The notes beneath the pieces are model-generated. The model had not been told where the DNA came from, searched no databases, and saw only the letters and a program-made list of their open reading frames with translations. A DNA stretch of 41,233 bases from a virus, in the IMG/VR virus record IMGVR_UViG_3300043499_000049, positions 1-41,233 of that record; one strand, 5' to 3'. The position numbers and the translations under genes are program-made. Every line of letters begins with the position of its first letter. Position 1 is the stretch's first letter. Shown here one piece after another: positions 32,881 to 40,506 of the stretch.

Positions 32881-33200
32881 TCGGGGAAGTCCGGCAGCTC
32901 GGGGAAGTAGAAATCGAGCGCGTGATACGCCTCGCTCAGTCCGCGCGTGACGACGATGGACGCGCCCGCCTCGCGCAGCTTGACGTGTTCCAACTCCTGC
33001 ATCTTGCTGATGGTGCCCTTCATCGCCTTGATCTCCATGAACAGGATCAGCCCACCGCGGGCGATGATGAGATCGGGGAAGCCCTTGTACGCGGGCGACA
33101 CCATCTTGCGGACGTAACACCCGCGCGAGCGCGCACGGTCCATCACCCGATGCTGGATGTCGGACTCGAGCAAGTCCTTTCCGGCGGGCGCGTTATCCAA
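32877..33200 (-). CDS. VRR-NUC nuclease
   Basis: A protein of about 107 residues if started at TTG 33200. The VRR-NUC fold is visible: ESDIQHRVMDRARSRG, then the catalytic PD of GFPDLIIARG and ExK of FMEIKAM, and a following QELEHVKLREAGA. These are PD-(D/E)XK nucleases with Holliday-junction or flap activity, here next to a helicase. In-frame ATGs at 33275 and 33320 would give longer proteins but overlap the upstream gene by 80-130 bp. The stop overlaps the helicase start (ATGA). Confidence 0.85.
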   Translation of the reverse strand: MDNAPAGKDLLESDIQHRVMDRARSRGCYVRKMVSPAYKGFPDLIIARGGLILFMEIKAMKGTISKMQELEHVKLREAGASIVVTRGLSEAYHALDFYFPELPDFPE

Positions 33201-33933
33201 AGGCGCACGGCCCGGCGTTGGACTTGCGATAAGAACACCAGCGGCAATGAGTTCCCGGCGCCGCCGGGTAGACATCTTCGCGTAGCAACGGAGCAGCGAA
33301 CTCTGCGAATTCTTCTTCAAGACCCGCCTCCTGGGCGCGGATGAACTTCGATAGATCGTCAGCGCGATCGGGTTGGTCGATGTAGTCGCAGCCCACCACG
33401 ATCGCGTCGTGGCCGGGGTAGAGCTTCAGCGCGGCGAGCGCGTACAGGCGCTTCTGCTTCTCATGCTCGGGGTAATACTTGCCGGTCTTGAACTCATGCA
33501 CGCGCACGATGTCGTCGCGCACCAGGATCGCATCGATCACGATGCGGACCCACACGTTCGCGCCGTACCACGGCACCACCTTCCACTCACGGTTGAACGC
33601 AACCTGCTGCTCACTGCGCGCCCCGGCGACGTGCAGATGCAGCAGCCGACGCCGCCAATCTTCGCGGTACGGCAGCGTGGCACCCTCGGGGAACTCCCCG
33701 GTGTTCACCAGATGCGCGAGTTCCTTGTGGATCGCCTGGCCCCGCGCCTGATACTCGTTGTCCGGCTGCGGGATGCGGTCGATCTTCTGGTAACGCACCG
33801 CCAACGGGCACTTCTTGTGTTGGGTCACGACAGAGTAAGACCACGCCTTGATCTTGGGGTAGATCGGCACCACGATCGCCGGCGCGGGCGTCGGACTCCC
33901 CGGCGGGATGTACGGCTCTCCAAATGCACTCAT
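33193..33933 (-). CDS. Cas4/RecB-like PD-(D/E)XK nuclease with Fe-S Cys pattern
   Basis: A 246-residue protein. Features of the Cas4/AddB family: H69 in GQAIHKELAHL, D134 in RIVIDAIL, E147 and K149 in HEFKTGK, then Q160-Y164 (QKRLY). Four Cys at 42, 230, 233 and 243 have the spacing of a [4Fe-4S] nuclease cluster (one distant N-terminal Cys, then CxxC and a last Cys). Likely an exonuclease in recombination. ATG 33933 overlaps the stop of the overprinted WPTP ORF (ATGA), and follows GAAAGGCAAGAC. Confidence 0.88.
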   Translation of the reverse strand: MSAFGEPYIPPGSPTPAPAIVVPIYPKIKAWSYSVVTQHKKCPLAVRYQKIDRIPQPDNEYQARGQAIHKELAHLVNTGEFPEGATLPYREDWRRRLLHLHVAGARSEQQVAFNREWKVVPWYGANVWVRIVIDAILVRDDIVRVHEFKTGKYYPEHEKQKRLYALAALKLYPGHDAIVVGCDYIDQPDRADDLSKFIRAQEAGLEEEFAEFAAPLLREDVYPAAPGTHCRWCSYRKSNAGPCAFG

Positions 33934-35246
33934 GTCTTGCCTTTCATGCTCGGGTCACAGTCGGGGAAGCGGCAGTACGCGGCGGTGCAGGTGCCCGCCT
34001 CGTCACTCCAGTTCGCGCATTGCGTCGATGGCGGCAGCAACAAATTCTTGCGCTTGCGGAGCACAGATTGCGTTTCCCGCGGCACGCAGAGCGCCCACTC
34101 GATTGGGATACCCATTAACCAGAGGGAAAAGTCCGGGTTTAGTTGGCCGCGCTTTTCCGTCGCGGCAGGGGAGCCAGATGGCGTCGGACCAGAAGCCGTT
34201 AGTCGCACCTGGTCCTGCAGGTTCACCGCGTGGCCCCCCGCCTTGCGTGTCTCCGGGTCCTGGCCGTAGCCGCGGAGACTGTTCGGGCTGCACGCCGTCG
34301 GCGTGGCCCACGGCGTCGGCAGCACCAATGCCGCCGCGTCCGCCGGGTTCAGCCCCGGATTCATCCCACGGCGGATCTTCGCTTGGTAGTCCTCCCCGAC
34401 GCCATTGTTGATCGTGTTCGGCGTCGGCCACGGCGCGAACGCTGCTACCGCCAGACTGTTGTTCCATCCCCGTCTGACTGCTTCGTTCTCCGCTGTTTCC
34501 TGAGAGGCGATCACTGAGTTTTGCGCGTTGTTCATCGTCGGTGTCGGCCACCCCACCTGCCACACCTGACGGCCCAGGAGACCGTTCTCGTCCACCGTCC
34601 CCTCGCTGTACCCGTCCTTGTGGTCCCGCGTCGTCGGCGTGGCCCACGATCCCACCAGACCCCCGATCAGCAGCTCGTCCTTGCGATCCCCACCCCGGCT
34701 CGTCTGCCCGCCACCCATCGCGTTCGGCGTCGGCCACGCTGCCATCCGCGCTGCTGTCTCGAGCGGGTTGCCCGCGTTCACTCCCCGCGGATTGTTCGGG
34801 TCCGCGCTCGGGCCACCCGACAGCGCCATCGGAGAAGGCCACCCCACAGAAGTAGAGCCTGGCCCGGATGTGCGGCGCCCCGAAGCCCGCAGCGCATAAA
34901 TCGAGCGCCGCGACGGCAAAACCCTCTCCTTCCAAGTCAGCGTAAACATGGTCGAGCCAAGCAAGCGCGTCCTTGCTTGCAACCTGCTCGCCAAAGATAA
35001 CGCGAGGGCGGCACTCGCGGATGAGATCGAACCATGCCGGCCAAAGGTGCCGCTCGTCCTTGAGTCCGGCCTGCTTGCCGGCGGCGGAGAAGGGCTGGCA
35101 AGGGCATGACCCGGACCAAACAGGTCGGGTGTCAGCCCACCCGGAGCGGCGCAGCGCGTGCGACCAGATTCCAATACCTGCAAAGAAGTGGCATTGGGTG
35201 AATCCGCGCAGGTCATCGGCCCGGACATCGAGGATGCTTCGCTCAT
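33930..35246 (-). CDS. Overprinted ORF with WPTP repeats inside the methyltransferase gene
   Basis: A 438-residue frame begins MSEASSMSGP, in a different frame from the methyltransferase. ATG 35246 has a near-ideal AAGGAG site (35253-35258) with 6-nt spacing. Features: SRLQARTRLLGSTMFTLTWK with RRSIYALRASGRRTSG, six WPTP/WATP-type repeats, and a C-terminal block with GQLNPDFSLWLMGIP and ETQSVLRKRKN. I recall this pattern as a hypothetical phage family accompanying cytosine methyltransferases. It extends 73 bp past the methyltransferase stop and ends in ATGA with the next gene, so it fills an otherwise empty gap. Function is unknown. Confidence 0.6.
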   Translation of the reverse strand: MSEASSMSGPMTCADSPNATSLQVLESGRTRCAAPGGLTPDLFGPGHALASPSPPPASRPDSRTSGTFGRHGSISSASAALALSLASRLQARTRLLGSTMFTLTWKERVLPSRRSIYALRASGRRTSGPGSTSVGWPSPMALSGGPSADPNNPRGVNAGNPLETAARMAAWPTPNAMGGGQTSRGGDRKDELLIGGLVGSWATPTTRDHKDGYSEGTVDENGLLGRQVWQVGWPTPTMNNAQNSVIASQETAENEAVRRGWNNSLAVAAFAPWPTPNTINNGVGEDYQAKIRRGMNPGLNPADAAALVLPTPWATPTACSPNSLRGYGQDPETRKAGGHAVNLQDQVRLTASGPTPSGSPAATEKRGQLNPDFSLWLMGIPIEWALCVPRETQSVLRKRKNLLLPPSTQCANWSDEAGTCTAAYCRFPDCDPSMKGKT

Positions 35247-35337
35247 CAACTTCTCCTTGGGCGATCAGCCCGGCCTTCATTAAATTCCTGAGCCACTCCG
35301 CGGCGAATGCGTCGTTCTCATTGAAGTAAGCAGCCAT
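34003..35337 (-). CDS. DNA cytosine-5 methyltransferase
   Basis: A 444-residue enzyme methylating cytosine C5 with SAM. Motif I CHFFAGIGIWSHAL (49-62), motif IV with catalytic Cys SGSCPCQPFS (75-84), motif VI-like IFGEQVAS (GEQV in place of ENV), motif VIII-like GAPHIRARLYF, and C-terminal motif X LRAAGNAICAPQAQEFV. The long middle (about 180-380) has VADA/VGHAD repeats where the target-recognition domain would be, and this is where the other frame carries WPTP repeats. ATG 35337 overlaps the upstream stop (TGATG). It probably protects phage DNA from restriction. Confidence 0.88.
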   Translation of the reverse strand: MAAYFNENDAFAAEWLRNLMKAGLIAQGEVDERSILDVRADDLRGFTQCHFFAGIGIWSHALRRSGWADTRPVWSGSCPCQPFSAAGKQAGLKDERHLWPAWFDLIRECRPRVIFGEQVASKDALAWLDHVYADLEGEGFAVAALDLCAAGFGAPHIRARLYFCGVAFSDGAVGWPERGPEQSAGSERGQPARDSSADGSVADAERDGWRADEPGWGSQGRAADRGSGGIVGHADDAGPQGRVQRGDGGRERSPGPSGVAGGVADTDDEQRAKLSDRLSGNSGERSSQTGMEQQSGGSSVRAVADAEHDQQWRRGGLPSEDPPWDESGAEPGGRGGIGAADAVGHADGVQPEQSPRLRPGPGDTQGGGPRGEPAGPGATNGFWSDAIWLPCRDGKARPTKPGLFPLVNGYPNRVGALRAAGNAICAPQAQEFVAAAIDAMRELE

Positions 35338-35834
35338 CAGTCGCAGCAGCAGGGATCGCGCGGGCAGGTACCGCGCCCCGCGCACTTGTCAGGGTGGCGG
35401 CAGAACTCCGGGTACGGCACGTTCGACTTGGCGCGGGCGGCGTCGATGTCGCGCAGCAATCCGATGTAATCAATCTGGTACTTTTCTAGCCACGCCGGTA
35501 ACTCTCGCCACCGCTCCGCATCCGCCCGCAGCGCGGCATTCTCGGACTCGGTTTTGCGAACTCGACTACGAGCAGTTTCCATCCAAGTCGGTGCATCGGG
35601 CTTGCGATACTTCTCCGCGACCATCCACTCCATGATGTACGCTGCCGCGTCTTGTTCCCGCTCCAACTCTGCCACGCGGGCCTCGGCTGTCTCGGCGCGG
35701 ACTTGCAGCGATGCGCGACCGGCGCGGACTAGAGCGCGGTAGAATTCCATGCCAAAGCAGGTACCTATGATCGGACCAACTAGGTCATCGGCCTGCTCGT
35801 CGGTCAGCGCCGCAACGTCGGGCTTGTCGCTCAT
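35337..35834 (-). CDS. Hypothetical protein, coiled coil and Cys-rich C-terminus
   Basis: A 165-residue protein begins MSDKPDVAAL, its ATG overlapping the previous stop (ATGA). Residues 45-75 form a coiled coil (AETAEARVAELEREQ), a second helix follows near 95, and the C-terminal 22 residues hold six Cys (EFCRHPDKCAG..TCPRDPCCC), a possible metal site. Longer upstream starts have no support. Function is unknown. Confidence 0.65.
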   Translation of the reverse strand: MSDKPDVAALTDEQADDLVGPIIGTCFGMEFYRALVRAGRASLQVRAETAEARVAELEREQDAAAYIMEWMVAEKYRKPDAPTWMETARSRVRKTESENAALRADAERWRELPAWLEKYQIDYIGLLRDIDAARAKSNVPYPEFCRHPDKCAGRGTCPRDPCCCD

Positions 35835-36019
35835 TTCGTCACCAGCAGATGCACGCCGTCGTCGTTGACCAGGAACCGATCCTTCTGCGCCAGCGCCCAA
35901 TTCATAATCGTGCCGCTCGGCTTCGTGCGCGCCTCCTGATAACCGTTCGCATCGTTATACAAGCGCGCCAGTTCATTCCACGTCAGGCAGCGCTGCTCGA
36001 TTACCACATTCCCACTCAT
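35831..36019 (-). CDS. Small hypothetical protein
   Basis: A 62-residue protein begins MSGNVVIEQR. ATG 36019 overlaps the previous stop (ATGA) and has GGAG 6 nt upstream; an in-frame ATG 4 codons earlier is less well placed. The sequence has a short helix LTWNELARLYNDANGY and a strand-like end. It could be a small DNA-binding or regulator-like fold, but no motif proves this. Confidence 0.6.
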   Translation of the reverse strand: MSGNVVIEQRCLTWNELARLYNDANGYQEARTKPSGTIMNWALAQKDRFLVNDDGVHLLVTK

Positions 36020-36150
36020 AGCATTCTCCATACGACGTAACCCGCCGTGTAACCCATGATGAACCCCAGCGACATCATCGCCGCGCCCACCTTGATCCCC
36101 ACCCGCTTCATGCGTTCCTGCTCATGCACCTGCCACTCGGATAGCCTCAC
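36016..36150 (-). CDS. Small single-pass membrane protein, GTGA-coupled
   Basis: A 44-residue protein from GTG 36150, overlapping the stop of the upstream membrane gene (GTGA). A basic/acidic N-terminal half (SEWQVHEQERMKRV) is followed by a hydrophobic Gly-rich helix (AAMMSLGFIMGYTAGYVV). The longer frame to 36243 lies over the upstream gene and is not supported. Confidence 0.55.
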   Translation of the reverse strand: MRLSEWQVHEQERMKRVGIKVGAAMMSLGFIMGYTAGYVVWRML

Positions 36151-36368
36151 TTGAGCCACCTCTCCCATCGATACAACATCACCACCGCGAACACCAACAC
36201 GCCGACCGACGTGCGCGGATACGCGATCACAAACAGCGCCCACGCCACCACCGTCACCGAACTCACCGCGATCACCACCAGATAAAACCGCAGCTTCTCA
36301 ATCACATCCTCCCTCGTCATCGGTGGATCTGCCAGATCAATTTCGTGATTGCCTTCGTCCCTCGTCAT
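36147..36368 (-). CDS. Small two-helix membrane protein
   Basis: A 73-residue protein begins MTRDEGNHEI, with ATG 36368 overlapping the DNA polymerase stop (ATGA). After a charged N-terminus there are two hydrophobic helices (about 28-48, YLVVIAVSSVTVVAWALFVI; about 53-66, VGVLVFAVVMLY) and a basic end. Layout fits holin-like or envelope-acting proteins. It and the following 44-residue gene form a coupled membrane pair. Confidence 0.6.
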   Translation of the reverse strand: MTRDEGNHEIDLADPPMTREDVIEKLRFYLVVIAVSSVTVVAWALFVIAYPRTSVGVLVFAVVMLYRWERWLK

Positions 36369-38275
36369 GGCAACTCCAATGTTGTGAGATCGTGCCAATT
36401 CGGCCCGCACTCGATGTCCACCAGAATCGGCACCGACAGCGGCATCGCATTCACCATGCACGCACGCAACACCGCCGCTTGCTCCTCGACGTGCGCGTAC
36501 GGCACGCTGATGTTGATCTCGTCATAAACCTGCGACAAGAAGTAGTTGCTGCCACCCGCCTCGCAGTAGCGCGCGATAGCTTCCTTTGTCATGTCCGCCG
36601 CAGACCCCTGGATCAGCTTGTTGGCCTGCTTGTAGTCGAACTCGCGCAGGCGCCCGTTCTTCTTGTCCACCACCGGCGGCTCGACGCTCAGGCGGCGCCC
36701 GCCCAAGGACGTGATGAACCCCTGCTCGCGCGTGCGCTGGATCACCGCCCGGATCAGCCGCTTCAGCCCCGGCAGCGCATCGAAGTACGCGGTGCGGATC
36801 TCCTCGGCCTCGAAATCCGTCACGCCCATCATGCGCGCGAGCTTGGGGATGCCTGCGCCGTAGATGCTGGCGAACGCGACATTCTTGACGTGCTTGCGGC
36901 TCACCACCTTGCCCACCCGCGTTTTAATGAGTTCCTGCGCGAACGCGTGCAGATCGAGCGCCGGGTCCGCGATGTAGGCGTCCTTCATCAGCCCGTTTTC
37001 GTAGTGGGCCGTGACCCGCAGCTCCTGCTGCGAGTAGTCTGCGGAGATCCACAGGCATCCTTCCTCGGGCAGCATGGCCTGGCGCAGGCTCGGCAGCGGC
37101 ATGAGGCCGAACGGCGGCGGCGTTTCGTTCGGGTTCGGCACGTTGGCGAGATTCGGATTGGCCGACGCAATGCGCCCCGTCCTGGTCCCGTTCTTTTCCT
37201 GCCCCCGCACCTGATGCCACTCGGTGTGCAGCCGCCCGTCCTTGGCGGACTTCTCGAGCCACGGCGTGACAAACACCCGCAGCATGGTTGCCGCGGCGTT
37301 ACGGTACGCCAACTGCTGCACCAGTTCCTTGTCGGTGCAGCACCGCGACAACGCCTCCTTGCTCACGCTGCGGGTCAGCTTCTCCTCGACCACCACGACC
37401 GCCGGCGCACCGAACGGCTGCGCCACGGTCAGCGGGAGTTCCTTCGCCACCGCCGCGAACGGCACCCCGTCAGGTGTCTCCCAATGCGTCATCAGGTGCT
37501 CGCGGTCGAGCGCGAACGCCAACTCGTCGTCGCTGTCGATGCTCAACTCGGGCGCGTTCAGCTTGGCCCGGATCTGCGCGTCACACTGGTACAGCGCCCC
37601 GGTCAACTCGACTTCCCACTGTTGTAGCAACTCCCGGTCCACCCGGATGCCGCGGCGCTCGGCGGCGACCAGATGCGGCAGCAGCCGACGCTCCCTGTTG
37701 TAGGGTGCGGGCATCTGGTCGAAGATGGTCGGGGCCAGGAACTGGAACATCCGCCACGTCCGCTCCACGTCCCCGATCGCATAGGGGCCGACGGTCGCCA
37801 CCGGGGCGAACGCGATGAAGGCTCCCCAAGTGCTTTTCTTGGCTTCCTTGATGTTGGCGAGAATCCACTCGCGCACCTCGTCGCGCTCCTCGGGCCTCAT
37901 CTTGAGGAATTTCTCGCTCATCGGCTTCAACGCGTAGGTGTGCTCGTCAGGCGAGTGCAGGTAGGCGAGCAGCAGGGTGTCGTGCCACTTGCGCGGGAAT
38001 GCAATCCCCATGTGCTGCCACGCCACCTCCATGTCGAACTTGGCGTTGTGGAAGATCACGGTGTGCTGCTCGAATGCGCGGCGCACCGCGCGGGTGGCTT
38101 CCTCGAGCGTGATGTTGTTGCCCCGGCCCTCGTCGTGCGGGTGCCCCCACGCGAGGTATTCGCTCTTGCCGTCCGGCCACCGGATCGCCACCCCCACCGG
38201 CTTCGGCGGATAGAACTCGGGCCTGGCCCCGATTCCGAAAGTCTCGAAATCGACCACTGCGTAAGACTCACTCAC
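36365..38275 (-). CDS. Family A DNA polymerase with 3'-5' exonuclease domain
   Basis: A 636-residue replicative polymerase. Exonuclease motif I VVDFETFG (D9, E11) and motif II FHNAKFDMEVA; polymerase motif A LWISADYSQQELR (about 408), motif B RKHVKNVAFASIYGAG, motif C VYDEINISV (about 582). GTG 38275 follows TACAAAAGGACAATTCA with correct spacing, so I use it instead of upstream in-frame starts. It is smaller than E. coli Pol I and lacks a 5'-3' exonuclease domain, like T7-type phage enzymes. It copies phage DNA with the primase-helicase encoded downstream. Confidence 0.93.
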   Translation of the reverse strand: MSESYAVVDFETFGIGARPEFYPPKPVGVAIRWPDGKSEYLAWGHPHDEGRGNNITLEEATRAVRRAFEQHTVIFHNAKFDMEVAWQHMGIAFPRKWHDTLLLAYLHSPDEHTYALKPMSEKFLKMRPEERDEVREWILANIKEAKKSTWGAFIAFAPVATVGPYAIGDVERTWRMFQFLAPTIFDQMPAPYNRERRLLPHLVAAERRGIRVDRELLQQWEVELTGALYQCDAQIRAKLNAPELSIDSDDELAFALDREHLMTHWETPDGVPFAAVAKELPLTVAQPFGAPAVVVVEEKLTRSVSKEALSRCCTDKELVQQLAYRNAAATMLRVFVTPWLEKSAKDGRLHTEWHQVRGQEKNGTRTGRIASANPNLANVPNPNETPPPFGLMPLPSLRQAMLPEEGCLWISADYSQQELRVTAHYENGLMKDAYIADPALDLHAFAQELIKTRVGKVVSRKHVKNVAFASIYGAGIPKLARMMGVTDFEAEEIRTAYFDALPGLKRLIRAVIQRTREQGFITSLGGRRLSVEPPVVDKKNGRLREFDYKQANKLIQGSAADMTKEAIARYCEAGGSNYFLSQVYDEINISVPYAHVEEQAAVLRACMVNAMPLSVPILVDIECGPNWHDLTTLELP

Positions 38276-38308
38276 TGAATTGTCCTTTTGTACTACGTTA
38301 TCCGTGGG

Positions 38309-38349
38309 CCGGTCCCCCACACCGACGTATCGACAGGCGGGGGGACCGG
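38309..38349. other. 10-bp perfect inverted repeat in polymerase leader
   Basis: CCGGTCCCCC (38309-38318) and GGGGGACCGG (38340-38349) form a perfect stem around 21 nt, in the 85-bp gap upstream of the polymerase start. There is no U-run. It may slow transcription or regulate polymerase translation. Confidence 0.45.
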
Positions 38350-38360
38350 GTACTGCTCTG

Positions 38361-38789
38361 TTACGCCGGCGGCGCCCCGAACGGGGTCTGACCGGGGGCC
38401 AATGCCGGGTGCGGCGGCGGCGGGATGGTGTCGGGCGCCTGCAGGAAGTTCCCCGGCACCGGGGCGGCGGGCGCTGCGGCCTGCTGCTGCGCCGCCAACG
38501 AGTCCTTTGTGGCCTGGAACGGCGCGGCGGCGGGCGCTGCCGCCGGGATCGCGGGACCGGGCTTAGGCTTGCTGTAGCGCGCTTCTGCGGCCTTCTTGGC
38601 CGACGCCGAACGCTTCCCGGCCTCGGTGATCGAGTCCACCGACGCCATGATGGTGTCGGCAGTCTCCAAGGCGAACTTCACCTTGGCGCGGGCGGTCAGG
38701 CCCACCATCCTGTCGGCCACTTCCTGCGCCGCGGAGAACACCGCGTTGTCCAGATCGTCGCGGTCTACTGTGATTGATACGGGTTCCAT
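38361..38789 (-). CDS. Hypothetical protein, Pro/Ala-rich C-terminus
   Basis: A 142-residue protein begins MEPVSITVDR. The first 60 residues form a compact helical part (NAVFSAAQEVADRMVGLTARAKVKFALETAD split at breaks), followed by a Lys/Ala linker (KRSASAKKAAEARY) and a long Pro/Ala/Gln-rich tail. It lies between the polymerase and the 255-residue Cys-cluster protein, so a replication-accessory role is possible. ATG 38789 follows AGAGGAAATTGGA. Confidence 0.65.
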   Translation of the reverse strand: MEPVSITVDRDDLDNAVFSAAQEVADRMVGLTARAKVKFALETADTIMASVDSITEAGKRSASAKKAAEARYSKPKPGPAIPAAAPAAAPFQATKDSLAAQQQAAAPAAPVPGNFLQAPDTIPPPPHPALAPGQTPFGAPPA

Positions 38790-38819
38790 TCCAATTTCCT
38801 CTATTGTGATGAGCTGCGG

Positions 38820-39587
38820 TTAGATGCGGGGTGCGGCGGTGGTCTGCTCGAACTGCTCGCCGGCGTCAGACGGCGCGGGGTACGGCTCCTGCAGATCCTG
38901 CAGGTCGAAATCGTGGCGCGTCATAATGGCCTCGAGCACCTCGGGATCGGTGATGTCCGCGACGTAGGCATAGATGAACTTGAACTGGGCCTTGCCGTCC
39001 GGCACCAGTGTCATTTTTGTAATGACGCTGTATGGCGACTTGCCATCCAGGGCCAGCTTCCTGACGTAGTCCGCCCACCCCAACGCGGAGTACACGGCGA
39101 GGCGCACAAACCCCACGCTGCCCTTTTTCACGCCGTCCGCGCTCGTTGTAGCGCCCGCAGGCAGCACCGACAGCCGCCGCAGGTTGCGGCACGCCTTGCC
39201 CTTGCCCGTGCCGCCCTTGGCGGTGCCGAACTTGGACCGGGGGCACCCGTCGCACGCCGCCGCCTGCTTGATGTGCGCCGACGGGTGCGGGACCATCAAG
39301 ACCTCACCCTCATCGTCTGCCACGCCGTAGGCGAAGCACGTCGGAGACTCGATCACATTTGGATCGTACGGGTTTGGGTAATAGGCGTTCTCGAAAATGC
39401 CCGCGGTCACAACAACGTCCATCGTGTTCTTGGGAATCGGCATCTTGTTGAACGTGAGCACGCACGCCTTGGTGCCGAAAAACTGCCCCGGCGCCCGCTC
39501 GGAGTCCGCCGTTTGTTTGGCGAGGGCGTGCAACTTCTGCTGCCACACCGGCAGCGTGCTCGGATCGACTATCGCGTTGTCATTCAT
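38820..39587 (-). CDS. Conserved replication-cluster protein, possible ssDNA-binding protein
   Basis: A 255-residue protein begins MNDNAIVDPS. A CDGCPRSKFGT element and an ACRNLRRL element give three closely spaced Cys in the middle; strands like FKFIYAYVADI follow; the C-terminus is acidic and Pro-rich (PYPAPSDAGEQFEQT). Proteins of this size next to phage polymerases are often ssDNA-binding proteins; I cannot confirm an OB-fold by eye. ATG 39587 follows AGAGGACACTG. Confidence 0.6.
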   Translation of the reverse strand: MNDNAIVDPSTLPVWQQKLHALAKQTADSERAPGQFFGTKACVLTFNKMPIPKNTMDVVVTAGIFENAYYPNPYDPNVIESPTCFAYGVADDEGEVLMVPHPSAHIKQAAACDGCPRSKFGTAKGGTGKGKACRNLRRLSVLPAGATTSADGVKKGSVGFVRLAVYSALGWADYVRKLALDGKSPYSVITKMTLVPDGKAQFKFIYAYVADITDPEVLEAIMTRHDFDLQDLQEPYPAPSDAGEQFEQTTAAPRI

Positions 39588-39596
39588 CAGTGTCCT

Positions 39597-40067
39597 CTAT
39601 TCGCTCGGTTGTAATGCAATCGCATCCAGTGCCACCCTTGTAGCGGGGGCGGCAATGAACGCATTCAACAGCCCGGCCGTGCTGCCGCCGTTCCGACCCA
39701 CTACCCGCTTGGCGTCCTCGTCCAGATCCTTTTCCAGACGCCGTGCCAGCAGCGTTGCCTGCCATGCGAGGTTCCGCACAACGATCATCCTTTGTAGCTT
39801 GCCTTTCCCCCACTGCTCGTTGAGCTGCGTTATCGCAGTCTTGAGCTTTGCCGCCCCATGCGCCTCGTCGGGCACAGTCTCGCCCCACAACTCGCTCGGC
39901 ACGGTGTCGGGGTCGATCCCCAACGCGACCAGGACGCGCTCGTAGTAGACGCGGGATGATGGATGCGTAAGCAGGTAATCGGCCAGTTGCATCAACTCGG
40001 ACTGCTGCGGATGGTTCACCGCATGGTCCGCGAGGGCCAGGCCCAAGGTCAGGTTGTCGAGCTTCAT
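39597..40067 (-). CDS. Hypothetical early protein
   Basis: A 156-residue protein begins MKLDNLTLGL, its ATG overlapping the upstream stop (ATGA). It is mostly helical (MQLADYLLTHPSSRVYYERVL; KTAITQLNEQWGKGKL). A CTACAAAGG element lies within the coding sequence (39789-39795). No family is recognised. Confidence 0.65.
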   Translation of the reverse strand: MKLDNLTLGLALADHAVNHPQQSELMQLADYLLTHPSSRVYYERVLVALGIDPDTVPSELWGETVPDEAHGAAKLKTAITQLNEQWGKGKLQRMIVVRNLAWQATLLARRLEKDLDEDAKRVVGRNGGSTAGLLNAFIAAPATRVALDAIALQPSE

Positions 40068-40462
40068 TCGCTCGCCTTGAGCTTGAGTTGCAGCAACATG
40101 AACCGCTTGATTCCCGGCGGCAGTTCGCCGTTGCTGTCCCGATCAGCCGCCGCTTTCGGGTTCACCCGTTTGTAGAGCAGATCGAACTCGCCCGTTTTCT
40201 GGATGTGCGCGAACAGCGCCGGCCAATTCTCGCCGTTGTAGGTGGTTTTCTGCACCAGTTCCGCAGTCCCATGCACCGATCCCACGGCATTCAACTGCCG
40301 TTCCTGCATCATCAACTCCAGGACGTTCACTGCGGCCTGCAGCGCCTCCTCCTCTTTGTTCAAGATCACCTTTGTAGCGCGCACCGCACGATCCGCGGCG
40401 ATGGCGCGATTGAGCGCCACCGTCACGTCGAATTGCGTTTGTAAATCCGTTGCCGTCGTCAT
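40064..40462 (-). CDS. Hypothetical early protein
   Basis: A 132-residue protein begins MTTATDLQTQ after GACGAGGGAACA. The first 55 residues are a long helix pair (ALNRAIAADRAVRATKVILN split at breaks); the C-terminal half has TYNGENWPALFAHIQKTGEF, a recognition-like fold. An operator-like palindrome and a weak -10 box (TATATT, 40507-40512) lie upstream. Function is unknown. Confidence 0.65.
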   Translation of the reverse strand: MTTATDLQTQFDVTVALNRAIAADRAVRATKVILNKEEEALQAAVNVLELMMQERQLNAVGSVHGTAELVQKTTYNGENWPALFAHIQKTGEFDLLYKRVNPKAAADRDSNGELPPGIKRFMLLQLKLKASE

Positions 40463-40506
40463 TGTTCCCTCGTCGTCAGTGGTGCCCCTTTGTGGGGACG
40501 ATTGGA

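Noticed and set aside
32877-33320. Longer VRR-NUC start at ATG 33320
   Set aside because: It would overlap the upstream nuclease gene by 128 bp and adds a basic segment outside the domain. A start at TTG 33200 or nearby is more compact, although its ribosome-binding site is weak.
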